A stretch of DNA of 35,075 nt from the NCBI GenBank assembly GCA_016282855.1, contig JAEELT010000029.1:1-35075 (forward strand), in the 5' to 3' direction. Both the position numbers and the translations under genes were made by a program. The first letter of the stretch is position 1, and the number at the start of each line of letters is the position of its first letter. Below the pieces are notes generated by a model. The model did no database searches and was not told the origin of the DNA. It saw nothing but the letters and a program-made list of their open reading frames with translations. This document shows positions 27,169 through 34,432 of this stretch, in pieces. Origin of the DNA: Clostridiaceae bacterium (lineage in GTDB: Bacteria > Bacillota > Clostridia > Oscillospirales > Acutalibacteraceae).

Positions 27169-27960
27169 ATGATTCCGAAAATTATTCATTATTGCTGGTT
27201 CGGCGGTAATCCTCTACCCGAATTGGCACTCAGGTGTATCGAAAGCTGGAAAAAACACTGCCCCGATTATAGAATCATCGAGTGGAATGAGAGTAATTTC
27301 AATCTTGATGAATGCGTTTATGCAAAAGAGGCGTATGAAAATAAAAAATGGGCTTTTGTCACAGACTACGTGCGACTTAAGGTGCTTTATGATTACGGCG
27401 GAATCTATATGGATACTGATGTTGAAGTAATCAAGTCGCTTGACACTTTATTACAATATGAAGCGGTATCCGGGTTTGAAACGGACAATATGGTTCCTAC
27501 CGGTCTTATGTCTTCAGAAAAAGGTCATCCGATGATTGGTGAGTTATTACATGATTACGACAATACTCATTTTGTTTTGAACGATGGCTCATTGGACTTG
27601 ACAACAAATGTTATCAGAATAACAAACGCCTTTTACAAGTACGGCTTTAATCCTAATAATGAGTTTCAAACTGTAAACAAATTCACATTACTTCCAAAAG
27701 ACTATCTCTGCCCAAAGAATGATATAACAGGTGAAATAATAATAACAAACAACACTTTAACCATTCACCATTTTAATGGGAGTTGGTTACCGACTGAGGA
27801 AGCAAAAATCAGAGATTTACGCCAAAGATTATCAAGAAAAATGCCTTTGTTTATGGCAAAATTCTTTTCTTTTGCTGCCATTTCTTGTAAGTATCACGGC
27901 TTTGCCGGATTATTGGAAACATTAAAAAAAATACGGAATCATTTTTTAAACAGAAAGTAG
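27169..27960 (+). CDS. Glycosyltransferase family 32 (DXD sugar transferase)
   Basis: The 263-residue enzyme begins IPKIIHYCWFGGNPLPELALRCIESWKKHCPDYRI, the hallmark of capsular GT32 proteins. It carries the DxD motif in YDYGGIYMDTDVEVIKSL at about residue 85. These residues bind the nucleotide sugar and divalent metal. It has no signal peptide, so it acts in the cytosol. AAGGAG lies six bases before the ATG at 27169. A GTG five codons upstream, overlapping the wecB stop, uses part of that site and is less likely. Confidence 0.9.
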   Translation: MIPKIIHYCWFGGNPLPELALRCIESWKKHCPDYRIIEWNESNFNLDECVYAKEAYENKKWAFVTDYVRLKVLYDYGGIYMDTDVEVIKSLDTLLQYEAVSGFETDNMVPTGLMSSEKGHPMIGELLHDYDNTHFVLNDGSLDLTTNVIRITNAFYKYGFNPNNEFQTVNKFTLLPKDYLCPKNDITGEIIITNNTLTIHHFNGSWLPTEEAKIRDLRQRLSRKMPLFMAKFFSFAAISCKYHGFAGLLETLKKIRNHFLNRK

Positions 27961-28017
27961 TTCTCAAAAAACTCATAAAATGGGCTTTCAAAGCGATCAT
28001 TGAAAAGGATACTCAAT

Positions 28018-29220
28018 ATGAACATTAAAAAAGTATTATTCATTTTTAGATACAAATTTATTCGAATTGATAATTGCCAGTGGTTATTCACAAGCCATAA
28101 CGGGGATTACAGTGATAACTCTAAGGCATTATCCGAAGCTGTTCATTTGTTATATCCGAAAATAAAAATTGTATGGGCTGTAAACAATTCCAAATCGTCA
28201 CTCCTGCCAACGTATGTTAAAACCGTATCTTTTAACTCAAAAGAGCACATCAAAGAAAGAGCCAGATCGAAAGTCTTGATTGATAATGTATATTGTGAGA
28301 ATTCATTTTTTCTGAACAAAAACGAGCTTTTAAAAAACATCCTGAAAAGAATGCTGTTAAAGCTACTGAAAAAGAATCAAAAGTGTTACGGGCTTTGGCA
28401 TGGCACGCCTTTAAAGCGCATGGGAAATGAGCAACATGGTAACGAGAATATTACCGGCTTTATTTGCAACAATCTTACCCTTATTACAGGCAATACCTAT
28501 ACCTCAGAAATAATGAACCGCCTTTCATTTGGCAATCTGAAATGCATATCACTTGGTCTTCCTAGAAATGATATTTTATTTACCGGTAATGATAATACAA
28601 TTACTTTAAAAGAAAAGCTGAAACTTCCGAAAGGAAAAAAATTTCTTCTGTACGCACCAACATTTCGAAATGACGGACATAATACTGATGGTATAAACCC
28701 AAAAAGAAGCGGTATTGAACAGCTGGAGTTATTAAACATTGATTCTTTGCTTTCTGCTCTATGCCAACGCTTTGGCGGCGACTGGATTTTCGTGTGCAGA
28801 TTTCACTATCATGTAGCCTCATCTGTTGACTGGAATGAAATAAACATTAAATATCACAGCAGAGTGCTATGTGGAAACATATCTGATGATATGGCAGACT
28901 ATTTGAAGTGTTCCGATGCTTTGCTTACAGATTACAGCTCGGCTATGTTTGATTTTGCATTAACCGGAAAGCCCTGCTTTCTTTTTATTCCCGACTTAGA
29001 ATACTATCAGAATCACGAACGAGGTTTTTATATTCCTATTGATGAGTTGCCGTTTCCATCGGCTGAATCCGATAAAGATCTTATAAAAACAATATTAGAT
29101 TATGATGAAACGCAGTTTAATTCAAGTGTTAAAGTTTGCCTTGAAAAACTTGGAAATGTTGATGACGGCAATGCTTGCAAAAGAGTAGCAAAATATATCT
29201 TTGATGAAAACTATATCTGA
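28018..29220 (+). CDS. CDP-glycerol glycerophosphotransferase family protein
   Basis: The 400-residue enzyme is predicted to transfer glycerol phosphate from CDP-glycerol to a sugar or polyol chain, as in teichoic acid synthesis by TagB and TagF. The family's motifs are present: GLWHGTPLKRMGNEQHG (the histidine of HGTP), LYAPTFRNDG, SDDMADYLKCSDALLTDYSSAMFDFALTGKPCFLFIPDLEYYQ and RGFYI. It has no signal peptide and would be peripheral to the membrane. The ATG at 28018 follows AAAAGG. A TTG at 28000 is weaker. The donor enzyme is encoded by the next gene. The protein is short compared with TagF, closer to single-addition enzymes such as TagB. Confidence 0.93.
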   Translation: MNIKKVLFIFRYKFIRIDNCQWLFTSHNGDYSDNSKALSEAVHLLYPKIKIVWAVNNSKSSLLPTYVKTVSFNSKEHIKERARSKVLIDNVYCENSFFLNKNELLKNILKRMLLKLLKKNQKCYGLWHGTPLKRMGNEQHGNENITGFICNNLTLITGNTYTSEIMNRLSFGNLKCISLGLPRNDILFTGNDNTITLKEKLKLPKGKKFLLYAPTFRNDGHNTDGINPKRSGIEQLELLNIDSLLSALCQRFGGDWIFVCRFHYHVASSVDWNEINIKYHSRVLCGNISDDMADYLKCSDALLTDYSSAMFDFALTGKPCFLFIPDLEYYQNHERGFYIPIDELPFPSAESDKDLIKTILDYDETQFNSSVKVCLEKLGNVDDGNACKRVAKYIFDENYI

Positions 29221-29243
29221 TTTAATCTGAGGAGGATAATACC

Positions 29244-29681
29244 GTGATTATAGGCTACACCGCCGGTGTATTTGATTTGTTTCATATCGGGCACCTTAAT
29301 TTACTTAAAAACGCCAAAGGTATGTGCGATAAATTAGTTGTCGGAGTTACAGTAGATGACCTTGTTACATACAAAGGTAAAAAGGCCATGATTCCCTATG
29401 AGGACAGGCTCGAAATAATCCGCAGCATTAAATATGTGGATGCCGTTGTGCCTCAGAGCGATATGGATAAGGTTGCCATGTGCAAAAAACTTGACGCCTC
29501 CGTACTGTTTGTTGGTGACGATTGGTATGACACCGACAAATGGAAAGAATATGAAAAAGAGTGCGAAAAAAGCGGAATACAGGTCGTTTATTTCCCGTAC
29601 ACTAAAGGCGTGTCGTCAACCCTTATCAGCAAAGCCCTTACTCAGGTCAGAGATAATCCCGAAACCGCAATTACAAAGTAA
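29244..29681 (+). CDS. tagD: Glycerol-3-phosphate cytidylyltransferase
   Basis: The 145-residue enzyme makes CDP-glycerol from CTP and sn-glycerol 3-phosphate. It has the nucleotidyltransferase HxGH motif (FDLFHIGHLNLLKNA, His14 and His17), VGVTVDDLVTYKGKK, PYEDRLEIIRSIKYVD, VGDDW, and the KGVSSTLIS end corresponding to the RTxGxSTT signature. The length is typical of TagD/TarD. It starts with GTG after GAGGA. It sits directly between the enzyme that uses CDP-glycerol and the asparagine-synthase-like gene, which places glycerol phosphate in this polymer. Confidence 0.95.
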   Translation: MIIGYTAGVFDLFHIGHLNLLKNAKGMCDKLVVGVTVDDLVTYKGKKAMIPYEDRLEIIRSIKYVDAVVPQSDMDKVAMCKKLDASVLFVGDDWYDTDKWKEYEKECEKSGIQVVYFPYTKGVSSTLISKALTQVRDNPETAITK

Positions 29682-29690
29682 GGTGATTAT

Positions 29691-30728
29691 ATGGTAGATA
29701 AAGAGTTTTGCATGAGTTCATACCTAGTTTTCAGATATATAATAGATGATAATAAAGATTTTGCACATAACATATTTCATCGAGGTTACTGGCTAATAGA
29801 TGACAGCAAAAAAACAACTATTAAAAACAGTTTGGATATAGACGAAGCTATAAGGAAAAAAATTGACATTTTAAAAAGCAAAACGAGATTAGGACTCCTT
29901 CTTTCCGGCGGAATGGATTCCGGCTGTCTTGCATCTTATTTACAGGGCTGTAGTGCATATACTTTTCGCTTTGAAAATGGATTCGGATCTGATGAAATAA
30001 AAAGAGCGGAGTATTATGCAGGGAAATGGAAGCTCAAGCTTCATTATATTGATATTGACTGGGAAGGTGTTACCGGCTGTATTGATAAGCTTATGACTAC
30101 AAAAGGAGCGCCTGTTCATTCCATAGAGCCACAGATATTCCTGGCGGCAATACAGGCAAAAGTCGACGGAGTGCAAACCATGGTCATCGGTGATGCAGCT
30201 GATTATGTATTTGGAGGGATGGATAAACTTCTTTCAAAAGATTGGGGATATGAAGAATTCAAAAAAAGATACACTTACATTAATCCCTCGGATGTGCTTT
30301 TGAATCCGGTTGATATGGATTTTGCTTTTCGTAAATATAGGGTATCCGACAAAATTAATTATATTTCTTTGATGCATGAATACACCGATATTGAAAGCTT
30401 TGCCTCATATGAAAATGCTTTTCACACAGCCGGGCTTAACTACGAAGACCCATATGAAAGTTTAAAAATGGCAGAACCTTTGGATTTAAACAGAATACGA
30501 AACGGTGAGTCAAAATATCTAATCAGAGAACTATTCAGAATGAAATATCCGGAAATCCCGATTCCCGAAAAAATACCGATGCCCCGCCCCGTCGACTATT
30601 ATTTCAAAGATTGGAACGGTCCGACACGACCGGAATTCAGGAAAGACATTGATTTAAACCGATTAACCGGTAATCAGAAATGGCAGATATGGTGCCTTGA
30701 AAGATTTCTGAACATAATTGAACAGTAA
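29691..30728 (+). CDS. Stand-alone asparagine synthase-like ATP-pyrophosphatase
   Basis: The 345-residue protein holds only the synthetase half of asparagine synthase. It has the PP-loop SGGMDSGCLASYL at residues 72-77 onward, the second motif VIGDAADYVFGGMDKLL, and RELFRMKYPEIPIPEKIPMPRP near the C terminus. The N-terminal glutaminase domain with its Cys2 is missing. In its place are about 60 residues without a recognised fold. It would adenylate a carboxylate and transfer an amine, using free ammonia or another donor. Its place between tagD and wzx suggests it modifies a polymer component or nucleotide sugar, not asparagine, but this is inference. The ATG at 29691 follows AAGGTG. Confidence 0.82.
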   Translation: MVDKEFCMSSYLVFRYIIDDNKDFAHNIFHRGYWLIDDSKKTTIKNSLDIDEAIRKKIDILKSKTRLGLLLSGGMDSGCLASYLQGCSAYTFRFENGFGSDEIKRAEYYAGKWKLKLHYIDIDWEGVTGCIDKLMTTKGAPVHSIEPQIFLAAIQAKVDGVQTMVIGDAADYVFGGMDKLLSKDWGYEEFKKRYTYINPSDVLLNPVDMDFAFRKYRVSDKINYISLMHEYTDIESFASYENAFHTAGLNYEDPYESLKMAEPLDLNRIRNGESKYLIRELFRMKYPEIPIPEKIPMPRPVDYYFKDWNGPTRPEFRKDIDLNRLTGNQKWQIWCLERFLNIIEQ

Positions 30729-30737
30729 AGCATTATT

Positions 30738-32186
30738 ATGACAAAACTACTGAAAAAATACGGTGATATGCCTGTTCAGGTCAAAGCATCATTCTGGGCT
30801 TTAATCTGTGGGGTCTTGCAAAAAGGGATACACGTAATAACCACTCCGGTTTTTACAAGACTGCTTTCCTCGTCTGAATACGGTCAATACGGGGTTTTTA
30901 ACTCCTGGTTGCAGATTCTCACAATCATTGTTTCTCTTAATCTGTCTGCCGGAGTGTTTCAGCAGGGGCTTGTAAAATATGATGACAAAAAGGAGCCTTT
31001 TTCATCTTCTTTTCAGGGGCTGACTCTGATCCTTGTCGTTATATGGACAGGTATTTACCTGACCTTCAGAAATTTCTGGAACGGTCTGCTCTCGCTGACA
31101 ACAACACAGATGTTGCTTATGCTTCTATTTATCTGGCTTTCAGCCGTCTTCGGGTTCTGGATAGCGGAGCAAAGAAACGGCTACAAATACAAAGCTCTCG
31201 TTGCTGTAACAATACTTGCCACCGTGCTCAGCCCCGTAACTTCCATTATATTTATAAAGCACTCCGATAATAAAGTAACAGCAAAGATACTCGGAAGTGT
31301 GCTTGTTGCTTTTATTATTTATTTGCCTTTGTTTTTTGTTCATTTAAAAAAAGGCAAAAAGTTCTTTTCGGCGAATTATTGGAAATACGCGCTTTCTTTC
31401 GGCATTCCGCTTATTCCTCACTACCTCTCTCAGGTTGTGCTCAACAGCTCTGACAGAATAATGATTGAGAGATTGGTTGATGATTCATCCGCCGGCATTT
31501 ATAACCTTGCTTATGCAGTTGCAATGATAATGGTCATATTCAACAGTGCCCTGCTTCAGACTATGAGCCCGTGGATTTATCAGCGGATAAAAGCAAAAGA
31601 GATTAAAAAAATAACGCCTGTTGCGTATACCTCCCTTATGGGTATAGCGGCGGTCAATCTTATTCTCATTATTATAGCTCCCGAGGCGGTAAGGATATTT
31701 GCTCCCGCGGAATACTATGACGCAATATGGGTTATTCCGCCCGTAGCAATCAGCGTTTACTATATGTTCAGCTATGATATGTTTGCAAAATTTGCTTTTT
31801 ACTATGAAAAAAAGCAGTTCATAGCCGTCGCTAGTATTGCAGCTGCTGCCGCAAACATAATACTGAATTTTGTATTCATAAAAAAATACGGCTATATTGC
31901 CGCGGGATATACAACATTGGCTTGCTATATTCTTTACGCTGCCGGGCACTACATATTTATGAACATCGTTTGCAAAAAATACTGCGACGGTGTGAGGCCA
32001 TACAGCGCAAAAATAATACTTCTTATTTCAACGGCTTTTACTTTTGCCGGCCTGTCACTTTTGCTGACATACAGGCATATTTACATAAGATACACAATAC
32101 TGGTATTCTTTGTTATTATTGCTGTTCTTCTTCGCAAAAAAATAATTGAAAGCGCCAAAACTATTCTCTCACTGAGAAAAACATAA
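30738..32186 (+). CDS. Polysaccharide flippase, Wzx/MATE-like
   Basis: The 482-residue integral membrane protein has about 12-14 hydrophobic helices. It belongs to the MOP exporter group that moves undecaprenyl-linked repeat units across the membrane. The N terminus VKASFWALICGVLQKGIHVITTPVFTRLLSSSEYGQYGVFNSWLQIL is the typical RfbX/Wzx start. FGIPLIPHYLSQVVLNSSDRIMIERL sits near residue 220, as expected for the central segment. It lies nine bases after the asparagine synthase-like gene and 11 before the polymerase. No strong Shine-Dalgarno sequence is visible. Confidence 0.93.
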   Translation: MTKLLKKYGDMPVQVKASFWALICGVLQKGIHVITTPVFTRLLSSSEYGQYGVFNSWLQILTIIVSLNLSAGVFQQGLVKYDDKKEPFSSSFQGLTLILVVIWTGIYLTFRNFWNGLLSLTTTQMLLMLLFIWLSAVFGFWIAEQRNGYKYKALVAVTILATVLSPVTSIIFIKHSDNKVTAKILGSVLVAFIIYLPLFFVHLKKGKKFFSANYWKYALSFGIPLIPHYLSQVVLNSSDRIMIERLVDDSSAGIYNLAYAVAMIMVIFNSALLQTMSPWIYQRIKAKEIKKITPVAYTSLMGIAAVNLILIIIAPEAVRIFAPAEYYDAIWVIPPVAISVYYMFSYDMFAKFAFYYEKKQFIAVASIAAAAANIILNFVFIKKYGYIAAGYTTLACYILYAAGHYIFMNIVCKKYCDGVRPYSAKIILLISTAFTFAGLSLLLTYRHIYIRYTILVFFVIIAVLLRKKIIESAKTILSLRKT

Positions 32187-32197
32187 ACGGAGGCTCT

Positions 32198-33751
32198 ATG
32201 AACCTTAAATCACTCACCGAAAACAGATATACACTCAACGATATCTTCGTAAAAAACAGCGAGGGCTGGCTTGCCGTTGCTCTGCTGATATATCCGCTGG
32301 CGCATTATATTCATATTATGGTTTATACTTTTTTAGGCAGAAATAAACATCTGGAAATAGAAGAGTTTATTCATTTAGCCTTCACAAAAGAAATGCCGGG
32401 TGACTATCTTGTTGAAATAATAAACACTTCTTTTATTCTCACACTAATAATAGGTATTGCAGGCATTATATCAAAACTAGTATCTGAAAAGCGAAATAAA
32501 GCTCTTATAGATTCTGATAAGATTCCTTCGCTTTTCTTTATCTTTTTCATTATTCTCGCCTGCATTTCTGTGGCTGTAAACGGAATTTCGAGAGAACTCT
32601 TTTTGGGGCTCACTCCCAGAGGAGAAGCTTTTCTGTCAATTCTAATGTATTTCTTCTTCTTTTTTGTCGGGTCACTGATTAGAAAAGAAAAGATAAAATA
32701 TATAATTATATACTTTATAATCGGACTTGGTCTGATTAACGGCGTTATGTCAGTTGTAAACGAATACATTGTTGAAATACCAATAGTAAACAATACCGTT
32801 CATGCCGCTGTTTATTATAACTGTAATTTTTATGCATATTTTCTTACTATTCTCATAATGCTCTCTGCAGGACTTGTGCTTAAAGATAAAAGCAAAGGCA
32901 GAAAAGTATTTGCGTTTATTTCACTGTGTATGAATTCGTTTGTGCTTGCTTTTAACAACACTTTCGGCTGTTTTGTTGCCTGCCTTGTAGCTTTTATCAT
33001 TATGATAATTGCCGATTCGGTAATCAGGAAAAAATTCAGTCTTGTTGCTCTCGCGCTTTTCGGGGTATTTCTCTCTATAGGTATGATAACAAGCCTATTT
33101 GTTGAAAGTTTCTTCACGCAGATTATCAGGCTTTTTACAGACCTTCGTATGATTCTTATGGATTATGAAAATGCCGATGATGCCGGAACTCTGCGCTGGG
33201 GGCTCTGGCGAAACACTATGAGATATATTAAAGAAAAGCCGTGGATTGGTTTCGGCTTTGAGGGCATAGCTGAAAGATTACAGTTAGATACAGAACAAGA
33301 CAAAGTGCATAACGAATATCTTGAGTATGCGGCAGATTTCGGCATACCCGCGGCGCTGTGCTACATCGGAGGCCTGATTGCAGTTTATATCAAGGCGTTT
33401 AAGAAAAGAGCTCAGATAGACGGAGCCACATTCTGCGCGCTGGTCGCGGCATTCGGCTACATCGGCTCGGCATTTTTCGGCAACACAATGGTGTTCATTG
33501 CTCCCCTGTTTTTCATAGTGCTCGGCCTTGCAAACGCGATAGGCGGAGATGAGCCCGCGCCGGAACCCGTGTGTGAGGAAGAGCAGGCAGAAGAAGAAAA
33601 TGCAGAACCCGCGTGTGAAGAAATGCAGACGGAGGAAGGCTCTCCTGTCATTCCGAGTAAAACCGAGGAATCTGAGATCCTTCGACTCGCTTCACTCGCT
33701 CAGGATGACAATGTCTGTCATTCCGAGTCCGCCGGAGAATCTGAGCAATAA
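32198..33751 (+). CDS. O-antigen ligase/polymerase-like membrane protein (Wzy)
   Basis: The 517-residue protein has about eleven membrane helices and a large external loop with LRWGLWRNTMRYIKEKPWIGFGFEGIAERLQ, then DKVHNEYLEYAADFGIPAALCYIGGL. These are signatures of the Wzy_C/O-antigen ligase family, with the loop R, W, H and E residues. It polymerises or ligates the flipped oligosaccharide outside the membrane. After helix 11 (about residue 445) the tail is acidic, with a tandem near-repeat (EPVCEEEQAEEENAEP, ACEEMQTEEG). The last about 37 residues are encoded by palindromic repeat copies and end on a stop beside the GIY-YIG gene. The original stop is probably lost. Confidence 0.9.
   Translation: MNLKSLTENRYTLNDIFVKNSEGWLAVALLIYPLAHYIHIMVYTFLGRNKHLEIEEFIHLAFTKEMPGDYLVEIINTSFILTLIIGIAGIISKLVSEKRNKALIDSDKIPSLFFIFFIILACISVAVNGISRELFLGLTPRGEAFLSILMYFFFFFVGSLIRKEKIKYIIIYFIIGLGLINGVMSVVNEYIVEIPIVNNTVHAAVYYNCNFYAYFLTILIMLSAGLVLKDKSKGRKVFAFISLCMNSFVLAFNNTFGCFVACLVAFIIMIIADSVIRKKFSLVALALFGVFLSIGMITSLFVESFFTQIIRLFTDLRMILMDYENADDAGTLRWGLWRNTMRYIKEKPWIGFGFEGIAERLQLDTEQDKVHNEYLEYAADFGIPAALCYIGGLIAVYIKAFKKRAQIDGATFCALVAAFGYIGSAFFGNTMVFIAPLFFIVLGLANAIGGDEPAPEPVCEEEQAEEENAEPACEEMQTEEGSPVIPSKTEESEILRLASLAQDDNVCHSESAGESEQ
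33646..33710. repeat. Palindromic repeat copy A (full)
   Basis: This 65-base unit starts TGTCATTCCGAG and ends CTCAGGATGACA, so its ends are inverted relatives of one another. The centre GAATCTGAGATCC is a second, inner inverted repeat, and TCGACTCGCTTC lies in the right arm. It lies inside the 3' end of the wzy-like gene and is translated as part of it. Intact copies of nearly the same sequence are at 34124-34188 and 34997-35060. Confidence 0.9.
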
Positions 33752-34088
33752 GGTGTTTTTATGCGCGACTGCAACTACTATGTGTATATAATCACAACAC
33801 AGAACAACAAAGTAATGTATGTAGGGGTGACAAACGACCTTGCACGCCGTATATCTGAGCATAAGAACAAACTGATTGATGGTTTTACAAAAAAGTATAA
33901 TGTAAACAAACTGGTTTATTACGAACACACAACAGATGTGTATTCTGCAATTGAAAGAGAAAAGCAAATAAAAGGTTGGCGGCGTAACAAAAAGAATGAA
34001 TTGGTTGAAACAATGAATCCTGAGTGGAAAGACTTGAGTGAAGAATTGTTTTAGATCTTTCGACTCGCTCCGCTCGCTCAAGATGACA
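33716..34088 (+). mobile_element. Palindromic element split by a GIY-YIG gene
   Basis: The left half (33716-33745) starts TGTCATTCCGAG and ends GAATCTGAG. The right half (34055-34088) starts ATCTTTCGACTCGC and ends GCTCAAGATGACA. Joined, they give 64 bases, the same length as the intact copies. Between them lies only the nuclease gene with its ribosome binding site, and an AG dinucleotide is repeated at both junctions. It reads as an autonomous version of the repeat, or an insertion at the exact centre of one. It lies five bases after copy A and five before the next copies. Confidence 0.75.
33761..34054 (+). CDS. Small GIY-YIG nuclease domain protein
   Basis: The 97-residue protein is a single GIY-YIG domain with the expected order. 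YYVYIITTQNN holds the Y-V-Y strand and MYVGVTNDLARRISEHK holds the Y-V-G strand and catalytic Arg. KLVYYEHTTDVYSAIEREKQIKGW contains the catalytic Glu (IEREKQIKGW). This size matches the stand-alone UPF0213/YhbQ-like group, which cuts DNA or removes damage in relatives. Function here is unknown. It starts at an ATG after AAGGTG and ends with a TAG whose AG begins the right half of the palindrome. It lies entirely between the two halves of one repeat unit, so it is probably mobile with it. Confidence 0.93.
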   Translation: MRDCNYYVYIITTQNNKVMYVGVTNDLARRISEHKNKLIDGFTKKYNVNKLVYYEHTTDVYSAIEREKQIKGWRRNKKNELVETMNPEWKDLSEELF

Positions 34089-34093
34089 GTTTT

Positions 34094-34122
34094 TGTCATT
34101 CCGAGCAACGCCGAGGAATCTC
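34094..34122. repeat. Palindromic repeat copy C (left half only)
   Basis: It starts TGTCATTCCGAG and runs to GAGGAATCTC, so only the left arm up to the centre is present. It is followed after a single base by a full copy. The same half-then-full arrangement recurs at 34967-35060. Confidence 0.8.
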
Positions 34123-34123
34123 T

Positions 34124-34188
34124 TGTCATTTCGAGTGAAAGCGAAAAATCTGAGATCCTTCGACTCACTTCGTTCGCTCAGGATGACT
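34124..34188. repeat. Palindromic repeat copy D (full)
   Basis: This 65-base unit begins TGTCATTTCGAG, has the centre AATCTGAGATCC, and ends GCTCAGGATGACT. The last base differs from the A of other copies. It is followed by GTTT and the next copy. The plus and minus reading frames over it are repeat translations, not proteins. Confidence 0.85.
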
Positions 34189-34192
34189 GTTT

Positions 34193-34365
34193 TGTCATTC
34201 TGAGCCTGTCGAGGAAGCTCAGATCCTTCGGCTCACTTCGCTACCCCTCAGAAACATGGTCGCCCTGCTCGCTGGCTCACTTCGCAGGTCTCCCTGTTTC
34301 TTCATCTCAGCATAACGCCTTCATCTGCCACCGGCAGCGGCGTCATGCTTCGACCCAAGATGACA
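34193..34365. repeat. Palindromic repeat copy E (long, degenerate)
   Basis: This unit begins TGTCATTCTGAG, keeps a related centre (GAAGCTCAGATCC), and ends CAAGATGACA at 34365, but it spans 173 bases. The extra central part (about 34240-34345) is G+C-rich, with several inverted repeats of its own. It has no reading frame like the GIY-YIG gene. It is a longer subtype or a copy that received an insertion. Confidence 0.6.
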
Positions 34366-34370
34366 GTTTT

Positions 34371-34380
34371 TGTCATTTCG
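34371..34380. repeat. Palindromic repeat remnant F
   Basis: This is a ten-base TGTCATTTCG start only, five bases after copy E, which is the same spacing as between the intact units. It directly abuts the terminator of the pseudopilin gene. Confidence 0.4.
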
Positions 34381-34387
34381 CATCAAA

Positions 34388-34419
34388 AACCGCCCCGGCG
34401 ATTACTCGCCGAGGCGGTT
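34388..34419 (-). terminator. Terminator of the pseudopilin gene
   Basis: On the minus strand there is a 14-bp stem, AACCGCCTCGGCGA with TCGCCGGGGCGGTT (one G-U pair), with a 4-base loop and further T after it. It lies 14 bases past the stop of the pseudopilin gene. Confidence 0.88.
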
Positions 34420-34432
34420 ATATTATCTGTTA

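Noticed and set aside
33692-34168. Minus-strand frame over the GIY-YIG gene and repeats
   Set aside because: Its ends are the repeat read backwards and its middle is antisense to an intact GIY-YIG domain.
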